Below, one piece after another: positions 14,053 through 14,948 of a DNA stretch of 14,948 nucleotides. The notes under the pieces are model-generated. The model made no database searches, was not told where the DNA came from, and was given only the letters and a program-made list of their open reading frames with translations. Position 1 is the stretch's first letter, and each line of letters opens with the position of its first letter. The translations under genes were made by a program, and so were the position numbers. This stretch comes from Alphaproteobacteria bacterium. GTDB taxonomy: Bacteria > Pseudomonadota > Alphaproteobacteria > Sphingomonadales > Sphingomonadaceae. The stretch covers positions 1-14,948 of the forward strand of contig JAHJWA010000180.1 in assembly GCA_018828205.1 (NCBI GenBank). Direction: 5' to 3'.

Positions 14053-14948
14053 ATGGAAGCCTTCGCCGCCCTGATCGACGCGCTGGTCTACACCCGCAGC
14101 CGCAACGAGAAGCTGCGGCTGATCGCGGACTATCTGCGCGCCACCCCCGATCCCGATCGCGGCTGGGCGCTGGCGGCGCTGGCCGACGGGCTCGATTTTC
14201 CCGCGGTCAAGTCGGGGACGATTCGCACCCTGCTCAAGGAACGCGTCGATCCGGTGCTGTGGACGCTGAGCCGCGATTTCGTCGGCGACACCGCCGAGAC
14301 CGCCAGCCTGCTGTGGCCCGCCCCCGAGGCGGCGCCCTCGCCTCCGGGTGTGAGCGAGGCGGTCGAGCTGCTGGGTGCGATGAACCGCAAGAGCGTGCTC
14401 ACCGAGCTGCCGCGGCTGCTCGACCGGCTCGATGCCGACGGGCGCTACGCGCTGCTCAAGCTCGCCACCGGGGGAATGCGGATAGGGATTTCCAGCCGCC
14501 TCGCCAAGACCGCCTTCGCGCAGGCTTTCGATGTCGCGATCGACGAGGTCGAGGAATATTGGCACGGGCTCGATGCACCCTATGGCGAGCTGTTCGCCTG
14601 GGCCGCGCAGGGCGAGCCCGCCCCCGACATCGCCAATCTGCCGACCTTCCGCCCCTTCATGCTCGCGCATCCGCTCGAGGACGGGACGGTCGATCTGGAG
14701 GATTACGCCGCCGAGTGGAAATGGGACGGCATCCGCGTGCAGCTGGTCCGCGCGGGCCAGGGCGAGGCGGCGCAGACGCGATTGTTCTCGCGCTCGGGCG
14801 ACGATATCTCCGCCACCTTCCCCGAACTGCTCGATATGCTGCCCTTCCCCGCGGTGCTCGATGGCGAACTGCTGGTGCGCGGCTCGGCGCAGGGCGGCGA
14901 GCAGAACGAGCGCACCCAGGGCGGCGCGGCGAGCTTCAACGCGCTCCA
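14053..14948 (+). CDS. ATP-dependent DNA ligase, cisplatin-damage-response type (3' end outside window)
   Basis: The first 298 complete codons of a gene that runs past the window edge. The N-terminal domain (about 1-190) starts MEAFAALIDALVYTRSRNEK and contains KLATGGMRIGISSRLAKTAF, typical of the DNA-binding domain of LigB/LigC-like ligases. The nucleotidyltransferase domain follows: the adenylated lysine K223 in KWDG (223-226), then LDGELLV (269-275), motif III. The partner exonuclease gene just upstream identifies the ligase-associated repair family (TIGR04120 type); the product seals nicks using ATP, beside the NAD-dependent replicative ligase LigA elsewhere in the genome. The start is ATG at 14053, with GGGGGAGG ten bases upstream inside the competing-hairpin region. 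The rest of the adenylation domain and the OB domain are not visible. Confidence 0.9.
   Translation, partial: MEAFAALIDALVYTRSRNEKLRLIADYLRATPDPDRGWALAALADGLDFPAVKSGTIRTLLKERVDPVLWTLSRDFVGDTAETASLLWPAPEAAPSPPGVSEAVELLGAMNRKSVLTELPRLLDRLDADGRYALLKLATGGMRIGISSRLAKTAFAQAFDVAIDEVEEYWHGLDAPYGELFAWAAQGEPAPDIANLPTFRPFMLAHPLEDGTVDLEDYAAEWKWDGIRVQLVRAGQGEAAQTRLFSRSGDDISATFPELLDMLPFPAVLDGELLVRGSAQGGEQNERTQGGAASFNAL

Overview
The window is a stretch of GC-rich, densely coding bacterial chromosome. The gene families point to an alphaproteobacterium, most likely Sphingomonadales (Erythrobacteraceae or Sphingomonadaceae type). They include a DUF1013/TrcR cell-cycle regulator, a DUF1192 protein, a bactofilin beginning MFSKKS like Caulobacter BacA, a PlcP/Agt lipid-remodelling pair and the DNA-ligase-associated exonuclease/ligase set. 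The taxon is inferred from gene content and codon use, not from a marker gene. I see no transposase, integrase, prophage gene, CRISPR array, rRNA or tRNA.

Layout, left to right. (1) 181-1750, plus strand: a membrane-anchored M23 (LytM) endopeptidase overlaps a bactofilin by 47 bp; together they form a cell-shape module. (2) 1766-3463, minus strand: an acyl-CoA synthetase (FadD type), with two overlapping palindromes across its start codon. (3) 3579-4298, minus strand: trcR, followed by a strong intrinsic terminator. (4) 4397-6393, minus strand: plcP and agt, overlapping by 4 bases (GTGA), a phospholipase C/glycosyltransferase pair that replaces phospholipids with glycolipids. A run of 11-bp-phased PhoB-like half sites lies upstream, and a hairpin with a T-rich tail lies downstream. 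(5) 6545-7552, minus strand: a zinc-less quinone oxidoreductase (PIG3/zeta-crystallin type), divergent from (6) 7653-7853, a DUF1192 protein that looks leaderless. (7) 8008-10383: clpA behind a candidate RpoH (heat-shock) promoter, with no clpS beside it. (8) 10517-12921: an ABC-2 exporter, with ATPase and permease overlapping by ATGA. (9) 12999-14003 and 14053 to the window end: the ligase-associated MBL-fold exonuclease and the ATP-dependent DNA ligase, which is cut off by the window edge. The gap between these two can form mutually exclusive hairpins that cover or free the ligase ribosome binding site.

Most coding content is recognisable housekeeping or conserved alphaproteobacterial material. 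The new or unusual signals are mainly regulatory: the phased Pho-box array before plcP-agt, the palindromes on the fadD start, the leader structure before the ligase, the heat-shock promoter before clpA and the leaderless DUF1192 gene. I did not find a convincing wholly new multi-gene system.
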